A stretch of 64,000 nt of DNA from Collinsella sp. AK_207A (GCF_902501965.1 NZ_CABWID010000010.1:62001-126000); one strand, 5' to 3'. Counted from the stretch's first letter, positions 44,185 to 52,983 are shown. Notes: generated by a model not told the origin, from the letters alone. Program-made: numbers and translations.

Positions 44185-44208
44185 GGGCTGGAAGATGACT
44201 TCCAGCCC
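44185..44208 (-). terminator. Terminator of the rubrerythrin gene
   Basis: A perfect 10-base stem GGGCTGGAAG/CTTCCAGCCC with a 4-base loop is followed on the minus strand by TTTTTTGCATG. The plus strand also has TTTATG after it, so it may work both ways. Confidence 0.85.
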
Positions 44209-44247
44209 TTTATGTTCGCGCTGTGACCCGCGCGCTTGTTGCAGCGC

Positions 44248-44799
44248 CTAGTAGTTGACGACCTGCTCCTCAAAGTAGCTCTGCGGATGCAGGCACACCG
44301 GGCAGACCTCCGGGGCCTCGGGACCCACGTGCAGGTGACCGCAGTTCAGGCACTTCCACACCTTCACGCCCTCGTGCGTGAAGACCTCGCCGGCCTCAAC
44401 GCGCGCGGCGAGCTTGTTATAGCGCTCCTCGTGAGCCTTCTCGACAGCGCCCACGCCACGGAAACGCGCGGCGATCTCCTTGAAGCCCTCCTCGTCGGCG
44501 GTCTTCGCGAACTCGGCGTACATGGTGGTCCACTCGTAGTTCTCGCCCGCGGCGGCAGCCTTCAGGTTATCGAGCGTGCTCGGCACCTCGCCAAGCTTGC
44601 CGTCGTTCTCCAGGTACTTGAACCAGAGCTTGGCGTGCTCGCGCTCGTTGCCCGAGGTCTCCGTGAAGATGTTGGAGATCTGGACGTAACCCTCCTTCTT
44701 GGCCTTAGCCGCAAAATAAGCGTACTTGTTGGTGGCCTGAGACTCACCGGCAAAGGCAGCCTCGAGGTTCTTCTTGGTCTGAGAATCGGCAAAGTTCAT
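44248..44799 (-). CDS. rbr: Rubrerythrin
   Basis: This 183-residue cytosolic non-heme diiron protein reduces H2O2 in anaerobes. The four-helix ferritin-like domain carries the diiron ligands in [14 protein letters not shown] and [14 protein letters not shown], with later Glu residues. A C-terminal rubredoxin domain has two CxxC pairs ([12 protein letters not shown] and [10 protein letters not shown]). The start at 44799 has GGAAGGGG about 7 bases upstream; an earlier frame start lacks one. An AT-rich promoter with TTATTAGGAAT precedes it at about 44890-44905. Confidence 0.96.
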   Translation of the reverse strand: MNFADSQTKKNLEAAFAGESQATNKYAYFAAKAKKEGYVQISNIFTETSGNEREHAKLWFKYLENDGKLGEVPSTLDNLKAAAAGENYEWTTMYAEFAKTADEEGFKEIAARFRGVGAVEKAHEERYNKLAARVEAGEVFTHEGVKVWKCLNCGHLHVGPEAPEVCPVCLHPQSYFEEQVVNY

Positions 44800-44993
44800 A
44801 GCAAACCCCTTCCGTGACGTATCACTGGTGTACTTCATGCCATGGAGCCCGGCGAAGGCTCGCGTGACGGTTCTTATTGTAACTCATTCCTAATAAGGTA
44901 GTATGCTATGCCTGGAAAAGCGGCTTCTCCACAATGCCTGCGTAGTGTGGCACGGCTAACGGTATCGGACGGAATCGTACCGTCCGCGCACCC

Positions 44994-45893
44994 CTACGCG
45001 ATGCGCCAGCTATCCTTCTGCCCGTCATACAGGCAGAATCCCTCGCGAACCAAGTCGGAGAGGATGCTCTGCGCGAGCTCTCCATTAACGGCGCCGCGCC
45101 CCGCCCGCACCTCGAGCGCAGAGAGCCCCCGCGTAACCTCCTCGAGCGCAAGGCCGGACTCCCCCGCCGCCAGCAACATGCGAACGACCTCAGCCCGCTT
45201 CTGCCGCCGGGAACCTTCAAATTTGGATTGCCGTGAGTACGAGGACGAGCGCCGCGAAGGATTGGGAATGGTCCGCTTGAGCTCGGCACCGTAATCGAGC
45301 AGCGCGTAATACCAGCTCCGCGGCGTGTCGGCGGCGTCTTCGGGCTCAGCATAGGGACCGGGCTCGGATACCCCGGGAGCTGCCGGACACGCCGCCTCGA
45401 CGAGCGGCGTCAGCTCGCGGTCGGGGACCCCGGCCGCATCGGGAAAACAATGGTGCAGAAACACGGTGCGCACGTTCGTCTCGAGATAGACGCCGGGCAG
45501 GTTGAAGGCGAAGGAGCGGATGCCCTGGGCCGTAGCCGGGCCGATGCCCGGAAGGGCCACGAGCTCGCGCGCCTCGCACGGAAAGACGCCGTCGTACGCT
45601 TCGACCACCTGACAGGCCGCCGCCTGCAACGCGAGCGCCCGACGGTTGTACCCCATGCCCTGCCAGGCCGCGAGCACCTGGGCCACCGGCGCCTCCGCCA
45701 ACGCGAACACGCTCGGAAACTGATCGAGCCACGCATCCCAGCGCGTCAGCACGCGCGGCACCTGCGTCTGCTGCAGCATGACCTCAGAGATCCAGATGCG
45801 ATAGGGATCGCGCGTGTTGCGCCAGGGAAGGTCGCGGTACAAGCGGGCACCCTCGGCCCGCACGAGCGAACGAAAAGAATCCTGTAGCATCAA
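44994..45893 (-). CDS. mutY: MutY-like A/G-specific adenine glycosylase without Fe-S cluster and with Glu138
   Basis: This 299-residue HhH-GPD protein carries the MutY signature WISEVMLQQTQV with Glu37 and the hairpin LPGIGPATAQGIRSFAF. Two classical features are absent. The catalytic Asp138 of E. coli MutY (LDGNV) is replaced by Glu138 (YLETNVRTVFLHH), and the C-terminal [4Fe-4S] Cys motif is missing; the region instead reads NPSRRSSSYSRQSKFEGSRR. The combination recurs in a MutY-like clade of Gram-positive bacteria, as far as I recall. It may excise adenine opposite 8-oxoG or have a shifted substrate. There is no C-terminal MutT-like domain; the last 70 residues look like a winged helix. 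Confidence 0.8.
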   Translation of the reverse strand: MMLQDSFRSLVRAEGARLYRDLPWRNTRDPYRIWISEVMLQQTQVPRVLTRWDAWLDQFPSVFALAEAPVAQVLAAWQGMGYNRRALALQAAACQVVEAYDGVFPCEARELVALPGIGPATAQGIRSFAFNLPGVYLETNVRTVFLHHCFPDAAGVPDRELTPLVEAACPAAPGVSEPGPYAEPEDAADTPRSWYYALLDYGAELKRTIPNPSRRSSSYSRQSKFEGSRRQKRAEVVRMLLAAGESGLALEEVTRGLSALEVRAGRGAVNGELAQSILSDLVREGFCLYDGQKDSWRIA

Positions 45894-45929
45894 CGCGCTC
45901 CAACGCTGTTACCGTGAGGAGCTCTCCTG

Positions 45930-46418
45930 CTACTCGGCAGCGGTGCAGGCCTCCCCGCGGGGGACGTACTCGCCAAACCGCGAACGGTCGGCGAACTTGG
46001 GGTCAACCGCCGGATTCCTCTTGTTGTTCACGACATCGTCGAGCGTAACCGAATCCAGGTAGTTGTGGACAAGGGCCTGAGCGCCCATCCAGATGGGATG
46101 ATAGCAGCAATCGTCGCGACGGCCGCACTCCGCGGCGTCCCCGGTGCACTCGTTCACCACGATGGGCCCTTGAATGGCCTCGACGATCCGGCGAATGGTG
46201 ACCTCGCTGGCGTCCATCTTCAACCGCATGCCGCCGTTCACGCCGCGCAGGCTCTCGATGATGCCGGCTTGCACCAGGCCGTGCTGAATAGACCGGGCAA
46301 AGGAATATGGAACGCCGGCACGCTCGGCAACAGAGCGCACGGAAAGGAGGCCGTCCTTGCTCGTCACGAGCATGGAAAGCATGCGGAGAGCATAGTCCGT
46401 CTTCCTGGAGATGTTCAT
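45930..46418 (-). CDS. Rrf2-family regulator with Cys-rich sensor loop
   Basis: This 162-residue regulator opens with the typical Rrf2 helix MNISRKTDYALRMLSMLV and a winged helix ending SLRGVNGGMRLKMDAS. A loop at about residues 89-105 (ECTGDAAECGRRDDCCYH) contains four Cys that could hold an Fe-S cluster, as in IscR, NsrR and RsrR. It may sense iron, NO or redox state. Neighbours mutY, rubrerythrin and the hydrogenase make an oxidative or redox response plausible. The region 46419-46650 holds its promoter only. Confidence 0.92.
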   Translation of the reverse strand: MNISRKTDYALRMLSMLVTSKDGLLSVRSVAERAGVPYSFARSIQHGLVQAGIIESLRGVNGGMRLKMDASEVTIRRIVEAIQGPIVVNECTGDAAECGRRDDCCYHPIWMGAQALVHNYLDSVTLDDVVNNKRNPAVDPKFADRSRFGEYVPRGEACTAAE

Positions 46419-46652
46419 CTTCTACTGTTCCCTTCGCACCAAAACACACCGCTCGGCACCAAGGGAAAGGCCCCAAGCGGGGTGCCGCTCCCCACCACCG
46501 GCAAAGCATGACACTCGCTGACACCCTATGACTATACACCCACTCTGGGACACAGAGACCGCTTCTTCCGCGAGTGGGGTTGTTTCATTTGAGAGCAGAA
46601 GGCATCAACACAGCAAAAGCGCTGGTATCGGCAACCTCGCTGCAAAAAGAAA

Positions 46653-46676
46653 CGAACCCCGCATATGCGAGGTTCG
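46653..46676 (-). terminator. Terminator of tRNA-Asp
   Basis: CGAACCCCGCAT pairs with ATGCGAGGTTCG with one G-U-type mismatch and almost no loop. It is followed on the minus strand by TTTCTTTTTG, just downstream of the tRNA. Confidence 0.75.
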
Positions 46677-46687
46677 TACGTGAGCAA

Positions 46688-46764
46688 TGGCGGGATGTAA
46701 GGGACTTGAACCCTCGACCTCCGACGTGACAGGCCGGCGCTCTAACCAGCTGAGCTAACACCCC
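46688..46764 (-). tRNA. tRNA-Asp (GTC)
   Basis: On the minus strand the 77-base sequence opens GGGGTGTTAGCTCAGCTGG and closes with TCCCGCCA, so CCA is encoded. The acceptor stem has seven pairs with one G-T. The anticodon loop CTGTCAC carries GTC, and the T arm contains GGTTCAAGTCC. It stands alone, followed by its own terminator. Confidence 0.97.
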
Positions 46765-46954
46765 GTTCAGCATTTGCTGCGTGAGTTAGTATAGACGGAG
46801 TCCACATGCTCGCGCAAGCCCCTTTTTTCAACTTTTTTGAATCGGGGACAGGGAACCGAAGGTCGGCGCGAAAACGCAGCGGCCAAAGCGCTCTCGTCCT
46901 ACAACAATGGGGCGATACCCGCTCCACGCAGGCCCCGCCCCATGAGCCCGAACC

Positions 46955-47428
46955 CTAGAGGTCGATGATCTCCAGATCGAGCATCTTGCCATCCAGCACG
47001 TGCATGCGCGCCATGGTAGGACCGCGTACGCCGCGCGGATAGCTCGCGGAACCGGGATTGATCACCGTGCAGTGTCCGAGCTCGACGATCTTGGGGCGAT
47101 GCGTGTGCCCGCACACGGCAACGTCCACGGACCCCACGGGCAGCTCCTCGCGATAGTGCGCCACGGCAACGCGCAGCCCTTCGAACTCAAACAAGTTGAG
47201 CTCGCGAACGCTCGGACCGTAATCGCGGTAGTAATCGTTGTTACCCAGCACCGCCTGCACGGGTGCGATGGAGCACAGGTGCTCAAAGTCGGTCTCAGAC
47301 GTGATATCGCCCGCATGGATGATCAGATCGGCGCCCTCGAGATGCTGCAGAAGCGAAGGCGACAGATAGCCATGGGTATCCGAGATGATATCCACGCGCT
47401 TGCCCGCGCGATTCCCCGCCGCCGTCAC
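46955..47428 (-). CDS. YfcE/MJ0936-type metallophosphodiesterase
   Basis: This 157-residue cytosolic calcineurin-like phosphoesterase carries the dinuclear metal motifs DIISDTHGYL, IIHAGDIT, LGNNDYY and CGHTHRP in order. The HTVINPGSASYPRG-like end is also typical (CTVINPGSASYPRG). The family hydrolyses small phosphodiesters in vitro; its cellular substrate is not settled. The GTG start overlaps the stop codon of the LytTR regulator (GTGA), so the gene belongs to the GT2-kinase-regulator operon. Confidence 0.93.
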   Translation of the reverse strand: MTAAGNRAGKRVDIISDTHGYLSPSLLQHLEGADLIIHAGDITSETDFEHLCSIAPVQAVLGNNDYYRDYGPSVRELNLFEFEGLRVAVAHYREELPVGSVDVAVCGHTHRPKIVELGHCTVINPGSASYPRGVRGPTMARMHVLDGKMLDLEIIDL

Positions 47429-48144
47429 AGGCTCAGCGCCTTCTTGAGCGGCACCACGCGGCGGCGCGAAACCGGGATACGGTCGTCAACGCCGGTCACG
47501 CCGAGCTGGATGGCGCCGGAGGGCACCGTCTCCACGTCCTCCACGTTGGCGAGGTTCACGATGTAGCGACGATGCACGCGGAAGAAGCCGAAGTCAGAGA
47601 GCTTGGCCTCGAACTGCGCGAGCGAGGTCGTCGAGAGATAGCGATCGTCCTCGGTGAAGATGCAGGAGTAGTCATCCTTGGCCATGATGTAGCGAATCTG
47701 CTCCACGGGGATGAGCACCTTGCGGCCGCCCTTCTCCACCGGAATGCGCTCGATGGGCGCGGCCTTGGTCTCCGTCACGGGCTTGGTACGGGCAAGGACC
47801 TTCTCGATCGCACGGTCCAGGCGATCCTCCTCAACGGGCTTCATGAGGTAGTCCACGGCGTCGACCTCGAAGGCCTCGAGCGCGTGGTCGGAGTAGGCCG
47901 TCACAAACACCACCGCGGGCGGGTTCTTGAGCTTGCGCAGAGCCTCCGCCAGCTGCATGCCGGACGCGCCGGGCATGGAGATGTCCAGGAACACAACGTC
48001 CACGCGGGTGCCCATGAGCGTCTCGATGGCGGAGCGCACACTCGATGCCTCGGAGATGGTGCCGATCTTGCCCGTCTGCTCCAGCAGATAGCGCAGCTCG
48101 GAGCGCGCAGGGGCCTCATCATCCACGATCATGGCACGCAACAT
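47425..48144 (-). CDS. LytTR-type response regulator
   Basis: This 239-residue protein has an N-terminal receiver domain (about 1-120) with acidic pocket MIVDDEAPARSEL. The phospho-acceptor Asp is in VVFLDISMPGASG and the conserved Lys in VDYLMKPVEEDR. The C-terminal LytTR DNA-binding domain (about 140-239) includes IPVEQIRYIMAKDDYSCIF and FFRVHRRYIVNLANVE. LytTR regulators commonly control cell envelope, bacteriocin or virulence genes. The start at 48144 was chosen because the receiver starts there (MLRAMIVDDE). The partner kinase gene is directly upstream. Confidence 0.94.
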   Translation of the reverse strand: MLRAMIVDDEAPARSELRYLLEQTGKIGTISEASSVRSAIETLMGTRVDVVFLDISMPGASGMQLAEALRKLKNPPAVVFVTAYSDHALEAFEVDAVDYLMKPVEEDRLDRAIEKVLARTKPVTETKAAPIERIPVEKGGRKVLIPVEQIRYIMAKDDYSCIFTEDDRYLSTTSLAQFEAKLSDFGFFRVHRRYIVNLANVEDVETVPSGAIQLGVTGVDDRIPVSRRRVVPLKKALSL

Positions 48145-48232
48145 AGCGGCAATTCCTTCCAAACAAGTCCGTGCAGGCACGCGAAACCCGCGCGTTTGCG
48201 CACCCCTCGCTACCGTTCGCGGTTATTTTACC

Positions 48233-49588
48233 CTAAGCGAAGATACTTTCCCGCAAATCGAGATGCAAGGAGATGCGGGTCCCCTCCCCCGGTTTCGAGG
48301 TCGCCCGAGCGTACGAACGCGGACCGTAGAACCGGTGGATTCGCTCGAAGATGTTGCGCGTGGCCACGCCGGCGCCGCTTCCCACGGGACGGGTGTGGTC
48401 CGGTTTGGCGGCATCGTCGAACAGGCGGGCGGCGACCTCCTCGTCCATTCCCACGCCGTCGTCTTCCACCTCGATATCGAGCGCGTCCCCGCCCACCGAG
48501 TGAACGGACACGCGGATGTGCAGCGGCCCCTCGTCGCGCATGGCATGCCGTACCGCGTTCTCCACCAGCGGTTGAATCACGAAGGCGGGCACCATGACGT
48601 CCTCGACGCCGTCCTCGATGTCCACCGTCTCCTGGATGCGGTCCTCGCCAAAGCGCGCTTTCTCGAACAACAGGTAACGACGGGTCTGCTGGATCTCTCG
48701 CGCCACGGGGATGACGGAGCCGGAGTTGTCGAGCGTGGAGCGGTAGAACGCGGCAAACTCGCGCAGCAGCTCACGGGCGCGCAAGGGCTCGGTACGCGTG
48801 AGCGAGGCGATGGTGTTCAGCGTGTTGAACAGGAAGTGAGGGTTGATCTGCGCCTGCAGGGCGCGCAGCTCCGCCCGGGCCGTGAGCTCCTCCTGGCGCT
48901 CAAGCTCGTGGATGGCGAGCTGCGTGGAAATGAGGTCGGCGTACCCCGCCACCAGCGCGTACTGAGTGCGGTTCACGTCGCGCGCGCGCCGGAAGTAGAA
49001 CTTGAGGGCACCGATGGAACGGTCGCGCACGCGCAGGGGCGTCACGATGCCCGCAGGGATCTCGAGCACCTCGCCGGACTCGCCCCGCACGGTCGTGGAG
49101 CGTCGGAAGGATTGGTTGATGCCATGCTGGATGGCGTAGAGCGTGGACGCGGCATGGATGGGCGAGCCGGGTGGAAATTCCTCGGCAAACGCGCCTGAGC
49201 ACGCCAGCACGCGCTCCGTGTCCGTAACGGCAATGGACGCCGCATGGGTCTCGGGCAGCAGCCGGCGGCAGATGGCCTCGGCGCTCTTGGCATTGAGACC
49301 CTCGCGGATGTCCTCCATCATGTCCGAGGCGATGGCGAGGCTCCGCTCCGTGTACTGCGACCGCAGCGAATCGGGGTAGACCACCAGGTACACAAAGGTG
49401 ACGAGGAAGATGCAGAGCAAGCCGAGCGCCAGCACCGTGGTGATGGGCTCCATGCCCATCAGGAACGCGTAGATAAAATAGCCGATGAGCAGCCCGGAGC
49501 CAACGGCGGCCACCACGCGGAGCACCGACAGCTCAGGCGGCGAGGGGCGCCTGAGCGCCTCCATATGACGCGTCGAGAGCTCGCTCAT
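48233..49588 (-). CDS. LytS/YesM-type sensor histidine kinase
   Basis: This 451-residue membrane kinase has two N-terminal hydrophobic segments (about 23-45 and 48-70) and a GAF-like sensor region (about 95-220, RLLPETHAASIAVTDTERVL). The His_kinase domain has the phosphorylated His in ALQAQINPHFLFNTLNTIAS, and the HATPase follows with VENAVRHAM and EDDGVGMDEE. No long extracellular loop is present, so it may sense a cytosolic or membrane signal. The ATG overlaps the stop codon of the glycosyltransferase gene (ATGA), with GGAGC upstream. Confidence 0.94.
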   Translation of the reverse strand: MSELSTRHMEALRRPSPPELSVLRVVAAVGSGLLIGYFIYAFLMGMEPITTVLALGLLCIFLVTFVYLVVYPDSLRSQYTERSLAIASDMMEDIREGLNAKSAEAICRRLLPETHAASIAVTDTERVLACSGAFAEEFPPGSPIHAASTLYAIQHGINQSFRRSTTVRGESGEVLEIPAGIVTPLRVRDRSIGALKFYFRRARDVNRTQYALVAGYADLISTQLAIHELERQEELTARAELRALQAQINPHFLFNTLNTIASLTRTEPLRARELLREFAAFYRSTLDNSGSVIPVAREIQQTRRYLLFEKARFGEDRIQETVDIEDGVEDVMVPAFVIQPLVENAVRHAMRDEGPLHIRVSVHSVGGDALDIEVEDDGVGMDEEVAARLFDDAAKPDHTRPVGSGAGVATRNIFERIHRFYGPRSYARATSKPGEGTRISLHLDLRESIFA

Positions 49589-50772
49589 GCGCGATGCTCC
49601 AGCAGGGCGGCCAGATGGATGTCTCCCCACAGCCCGTCCATGATGGCGGGCCAGAAGCTCTGAAGCTGCAGATAGCGATGGGCGTTCTCGCGGGCATAGC
49701 GCTGGGCCTCATCGCGCCCATGGCGGTAGATGTGCCAGTAGCCCCGATGCTCGCGCGTAAAGAGCGCGCGCACGAGTGCCGTCTTGCGCACCCGGTCGTC
49801 CAGCTGATCGGAGAGCCAGGCTCCCGGATACGGCATAAGCTGCGCGGGCGTCACCTGGTTGTACTCCACCTGACGGGCAGCGTAGGCGAGCTTGGCCCGC
49901 TCGTAGAACCAGCGGTACACGTCCTGCATAAAGCGCCCGGATCGCTCGGCGATGGCCGGCGGCAGGTGGCGCACGTGCCATTGGTTGTCGAACCACATGT
50001 CGTAGCCGAATAGACGGAGGTTGAAGAGGTAGTCCAGGTCCTCGCCGCGCGTGATGTAGGGATCGAAGGCGACCCGGGTGAAGGCGCGGGCCGAAAGCGC
50101 CATGCACCCGCCGCAGGCGTAGTTGGAACGGCTGATGCGCGTGCCCGCGAGTGCCCGCTTCATCCAGCGGTTGAACTCGATGCGCTTGGTCCACCAGCGG
50201 TGACAGACGCCCGTCTTGGTGGTGTCTGCCAGCGGGGAGCCGGAGGCATCGTAGAAGTAGCCGCTCTTGGCGATGATGGGCAGGCGCTGACGGGTCTCCT
50301 GGTTGAGGCCGTAGAGCGCGAGCTTCATGAAGTCGGAGCCCGTGACCACCTCGTCGTCATCGAGGAAGATGACGACGTCGTGGCCGAGGATCGCGGCCAC
50401 GGCCAGGCCCATGTTGCGGATGGCGCCGTAGCCGCGCAGCGACACCGCATCGCCCGAGACGTGCGGGGCCAGCTGGCACACGCGCTCGGCGATGCGCGAC
50501 GCCTCTTTATTGGTAACGATGGTGGTGTGGATACCCGGATGCGCGGCGGCGATCCGTTCCACGCGACGCTCGGCGTCGTCCGTGGCGGAAAGCGGGCACA
50601 CCAAGAGCAAGATCACCCGAGGTAGATTGCGCACCTGCTCGAGCGAGGCCAGGCAACGCTCGAGCTCCGGATCATTGCTATTGAGGCCGGTGCTGTGATC
50701 GTAGGCGCCCTGCATGCGCGGAGCCGCGGAATCGTCCACCCAGTAGGTGGGAATCACGATCGCGGGTCTCAC
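49585..50772 (-). CDS. Family 2 glycosyltransferase
   Basis: This protein of about 395 residues has a GT-A fold opening RPAIVIPTYW and the metal-binding DxD region VVIFLDDDEVVTGSDFM. A later acceptor block holds SNYACGGCMALSARAF and ITRGEDLDYLFNLRLFG. There are no membrane helices, so it is probably a peripheral enzyme using a nucleotide sugar for cell-surface glycans or protein glycosylation. The start is uncertain: a GTG at 50772 begins just before the fold, and an open frame reaches 50811. It is the first gene in a four-gene overlapping operon with the LytS/LytTR pair and the phosphodiesterase. Confidence 0.87.
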   Translation of the reverse strand: MRPAIVIPTYWVDDSAAPRMQGAYDHSTGLNSNDPELERCLASLEQVRNLPRVILLLVCPLSATDDAERRVERIAAAHPGIHTTIVTNKEASRIAERVCQLAPHVSGDAVSLRGYGAIRNMGLAVAAILGHDVVIFLDDDEVVTGSDFMKLALYGLNQETRQRLPIIAKSGYFYDASGSPLADTTKTGVCHRWWTKRIEFNRWMKRALAGTRISRSNYACGGCMALSARAFTRVAFDPYITRGEDLDYLFNLRLFGYDMWFDNQWHVRHLPPAIAERSGRFMQDVYRWFYERAKLAYAARQVEYNQVTPAQLMPYPGAWLSDQLDDRVRKTALVRALFTREHRGYWHIYRHGRDEAQRYARENAHRYLQLQSFWPAIMDGLWGDIHLAALLEHRA

Positions 50773-50846
50773 ATGCCTCGCCGTCCCTTCGCACGCAACG
50801 CCAGCCGACACAGGATGGAAGGGGCGGGCGTATAAGCGCCCCCTCG

Positions 50847-51407
50847 CTATGCGCGGGCGACCACGCCCGACTTCGCCAGCGAACGGTACAGCGGGTAACC
50901 CAACACGTACATGATAACCGCTTCGCCCGCACCCGTGGTGACCAACCCAAAGAGGTACATGAGCGCCCAGGAGTTATCGAGGCTGATGCTCGTGAAGGGA
51001 ATGGTGTAGAAGCCGATGCCTTTGAGCAGAATGGGCAGGTAGGCCGACACGATCAGCGCGTTGGCGATCACCGGGCCCGCAAGCGCCAGCAACGGGCGGT
51101 GGCGCATCTTCCACGTAAACAAAGCGCCCACGCAGGTTGCCAGGGAGCCAAACACCACGTCGAGCAGGCCGAGCATACCCGATCCGGAAAGCACGATGTT
51201 GGCCACGTTGGCAATGACGCACCCCAGCGTCAGGCCGGGAATGGCCGCCGGCGTGAGCAGCGCGAGGGCGCAGAGCGCCTCGGAGATGCGAAACTGGACG
51301 GGCCCCCAGGCCAGGCTGCCCAGGAAGAGCAGGGAGATGAGGGTGCACGCGGCGTAGACGGCGGCGATGATGCCCACGCGTGCAAGGTACGAAGTCTTGG
51401 ATTCCAT
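50847..51407 (-). CDS. queT: QueT-family ECF transporter S component
   Basis: This 186-residue membrane protein has five to six helices, beginning YLARVGIIAAVYAACTLISL. The conserved block WGPVQFRISEALCALALL and TLGCVIANVANI identify QueT (COG4708), the substrate-binding subunit that imports a queuosine precursor with the shared ECF energy module. The energy-module genes are not in this window. The start at 51407 is chosen for AGGTGGG 6 bases upstream. QueT genes are often under a preQ1 riboswitch; the leader here has direct repeats instead. Confidence 0.9.
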   Translation of the reverse strand: MESKTSYLARVGIIAAVYAACTLISLLFLGSLAWGPVQFRISEALCALALLTPAAIPGLTLGCVIANVANIVLSGSGMLGLLDVVFGSLATCVGALFTWKMRHRPLLALAGPVIANALIVSAYLPILLKGIGFYTIPFTSISLDNSWALMYLFGLVTTGAGEAVIMYVLGYPLYRSLAKSGVVARA

Positions 51408-51428
51408 AGTTGTCCCACCTTTTCGGAC

Positions 51429-51495
51429 GAGGCTTTGCTGACTGTCAGCGGCCCCGCCGCGCCGGCGGACGCGAAGGTGCGGAGGCTTTGCTGAC
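51429..51495 (-). promoter_or_regulatory. Direct repeats in the queT leader
   Basis: GAGGCTTTGCTGAC occurs at 51429-51442 and again at 51482-51495, 53 bases apart, 22 to 88 bases upstream of the queT start. The nearer copy is followed by TGTCAG, making a small hairpin with CTGAC. I could not match either to preQ1 riboswitch class I or II consensus sequences. Confidence 0.5.
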
Positions 51496-51686
51496 AGGCG
51501 CGCCCGGTGCTGGGAATCCCGATGGAAAGCGCTCCTCAAAGAAGGATTCCCGCGAGCTGCGCCGCCGGATATCCTAGCACACCCGGCACGGGGGCGAGCA
51601 AGCTCGTCGGGCGAAAAGCTTACCCGCAACTTACGATGGGTGCTTTACGATAAAGTGCGTATGTGCCGCCTGAGGGGAGTTCGATT

Positions 51687-52931
51687 ATGAAGTACACCAA
51701 GCTCGAGCGTAACTGGGTCATGTACGACGTTGGCAATTCCGCGCTCGTGCTGCTGAACACCTCCGTGGTGCCCATCTACTTCAACGCCATCAACACGGGT
51801 GCCCACCCCGCCGAGCTGGTGACCGCCTGGGCCAACGCGCAGACCGTGGCCTCGCTCGTGGTGGCGCTGCTCATGCCCGTCCTCGGCTCGCTCGCCGATT
51901 ATGCGGGTAACAAGATCAAGTTCTTCATCGGCTTCTTCCTTACCGGCTTGGTGCTCTGCCTGGCGCAGGCGCTCCCCATGGCAGCGCTTCCGTTCCTGGT
52001 GGTCTACGTGCTCTGCACCATCGGGCTCAATTCGTCCATGACCTTCTACGATGCCATGCTCACCGACGTCACCACCGACGAACGCATGGATGCCGTCTCC
52101 TCCTCGGGCTATGCCTGGGGCTACGTGGGTTCCACCGTGCCGTTCATCGTGTGCCTGGCGCTCATCTTCGGCGGTCCCTCAGTGCTGGGACTCGACACCA
52201 TGTTCTGCACGCGCCTCTCCTTTGTGATCACCGGCGCGTGGTGGCTCGCCTTTACGCTGCCGCTCATTCGCACGTACAAGCAGAAGTACGGCAAGGAGCG
52301 CGGTAAGGACGACACCTTTGGCCGCATCGTGGCGCGCACCTTTAGCGAGCTCGGCGAGACCATGGGCCGCATCGCGCGCGACAAGGTGCTCCTCACATAT
52401 ATGATCGCGTTCTTCTTCTACATCGACGGCGTGCACACCGTCATCTCCATGGCCACGAGCTACGGCTCGGCGCTCGGCATCGATTCCACGCAGCTGGTGC
52501 TGGCCCTGCTGGTGACGCAGTTCGTCGCCTTCCCCTCCGCCATCATCTACGGCAAGCTGGCCGGCAAGTTCGGCACGCTCCGGATGATCATCGTCGCCGT
52601 GGTGGCCTACGTGTGCATCGTGCTCTTTGCCGCGTTCTTCCTTAAGACAGCGGTAGAGTTCTGGATCCTGGCCATCTTGGTCGGCCTCTTCCAGGGCGGC
52701 ATCCAGGCACTCTCGCGCAGCTACTTTGGCAAGATCATCCCCAAGGAGCACAGCAACGAGTACTACGGCTTCTTCGACATCTTTGGCCGCTACGCCTCCG
52801 TCATGGGCACCTTCCTGGTGGGCGTCATCACCGCGGCCACGCAGAACGCCAGCCTGGGCGTGCTCTCCATCGGCATCTTGCTGGTGGTGGGCTTCGTGAT
52901 GCTGATGCGCCTGCCCGAAGCGCGCGGCTAG
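51687..52931 (+). CDS. UMF1-family MFS transporter
   Basis: This 414-residue inner-membrane permease has about 12 helices. The start KLERNWVMYDVGNSALVLL matches the UMF1 (BtlA-like, Atg22-type) family, as does LPVFAGxLxDY-like MPVLGSLADYAGNKIKF. ERMDAVSSSGYAWGYVGS is another family block. Substrate unknown; related proteins carry amino acids or bacilliredoxin-linked compounds. The start at 51687 has GAGGGGAG upstream. It is divergent from queT, and nothing else lies in the 280-base gap besides the repeats and promoters. Confidence 0.9.
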   Translation: MKYTKLERNWVMYDVGNSALVLLNTSVVPIYFNAINTGAHPAELVTAWANAQTVASLVVALLMPVLGSLADYAGNKIKFFIGFFLTGLVLCLAQALPMAALPFLVVYVLCTIGLNSSMTFYDAMLTDVTTDERMDAVSSSGYAWGYVGSTVPFIVCLALIFGGPSVLGLDTMFCTRLSFVITGAWWLAFTLPLIRTYKQKYGKERGKDDTFGRIVARTFSELGETMGRIARDKVLLTYMIAFFFYIDGVHTVISMATSYGSALGIDSTQLVLALLVTQFVAFPSAIIYGKLAGKFGTLRMIIVAVVAYVCIVLFAAFFLKTAVEFWILAILVGLFQGGIQALSRSYFGKIIPKEHSNEYYGFFDIFGRYASVMGTFLVGVITAATQNASLGVLSIGILLVVGFVMLMRLPEARG

Positions 52932-52983
52932 GCCGGGTCCCGGGCGGCGGTCGTACGGGATGCCCGCCGTCCGGGAGCGACCG

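Noticed and set aside
44966-44986. Terminator after mutY
   Set aside because: CGGACGG/CCGTCCG can pair over seven bases but no T-run follows on the minus strand, so I did not call it.
51420-51520. preQ1 riboswitch before queT
   Set aside because: Neither the class I core nor the class II CCGCCAAAGGAG-like core is present.
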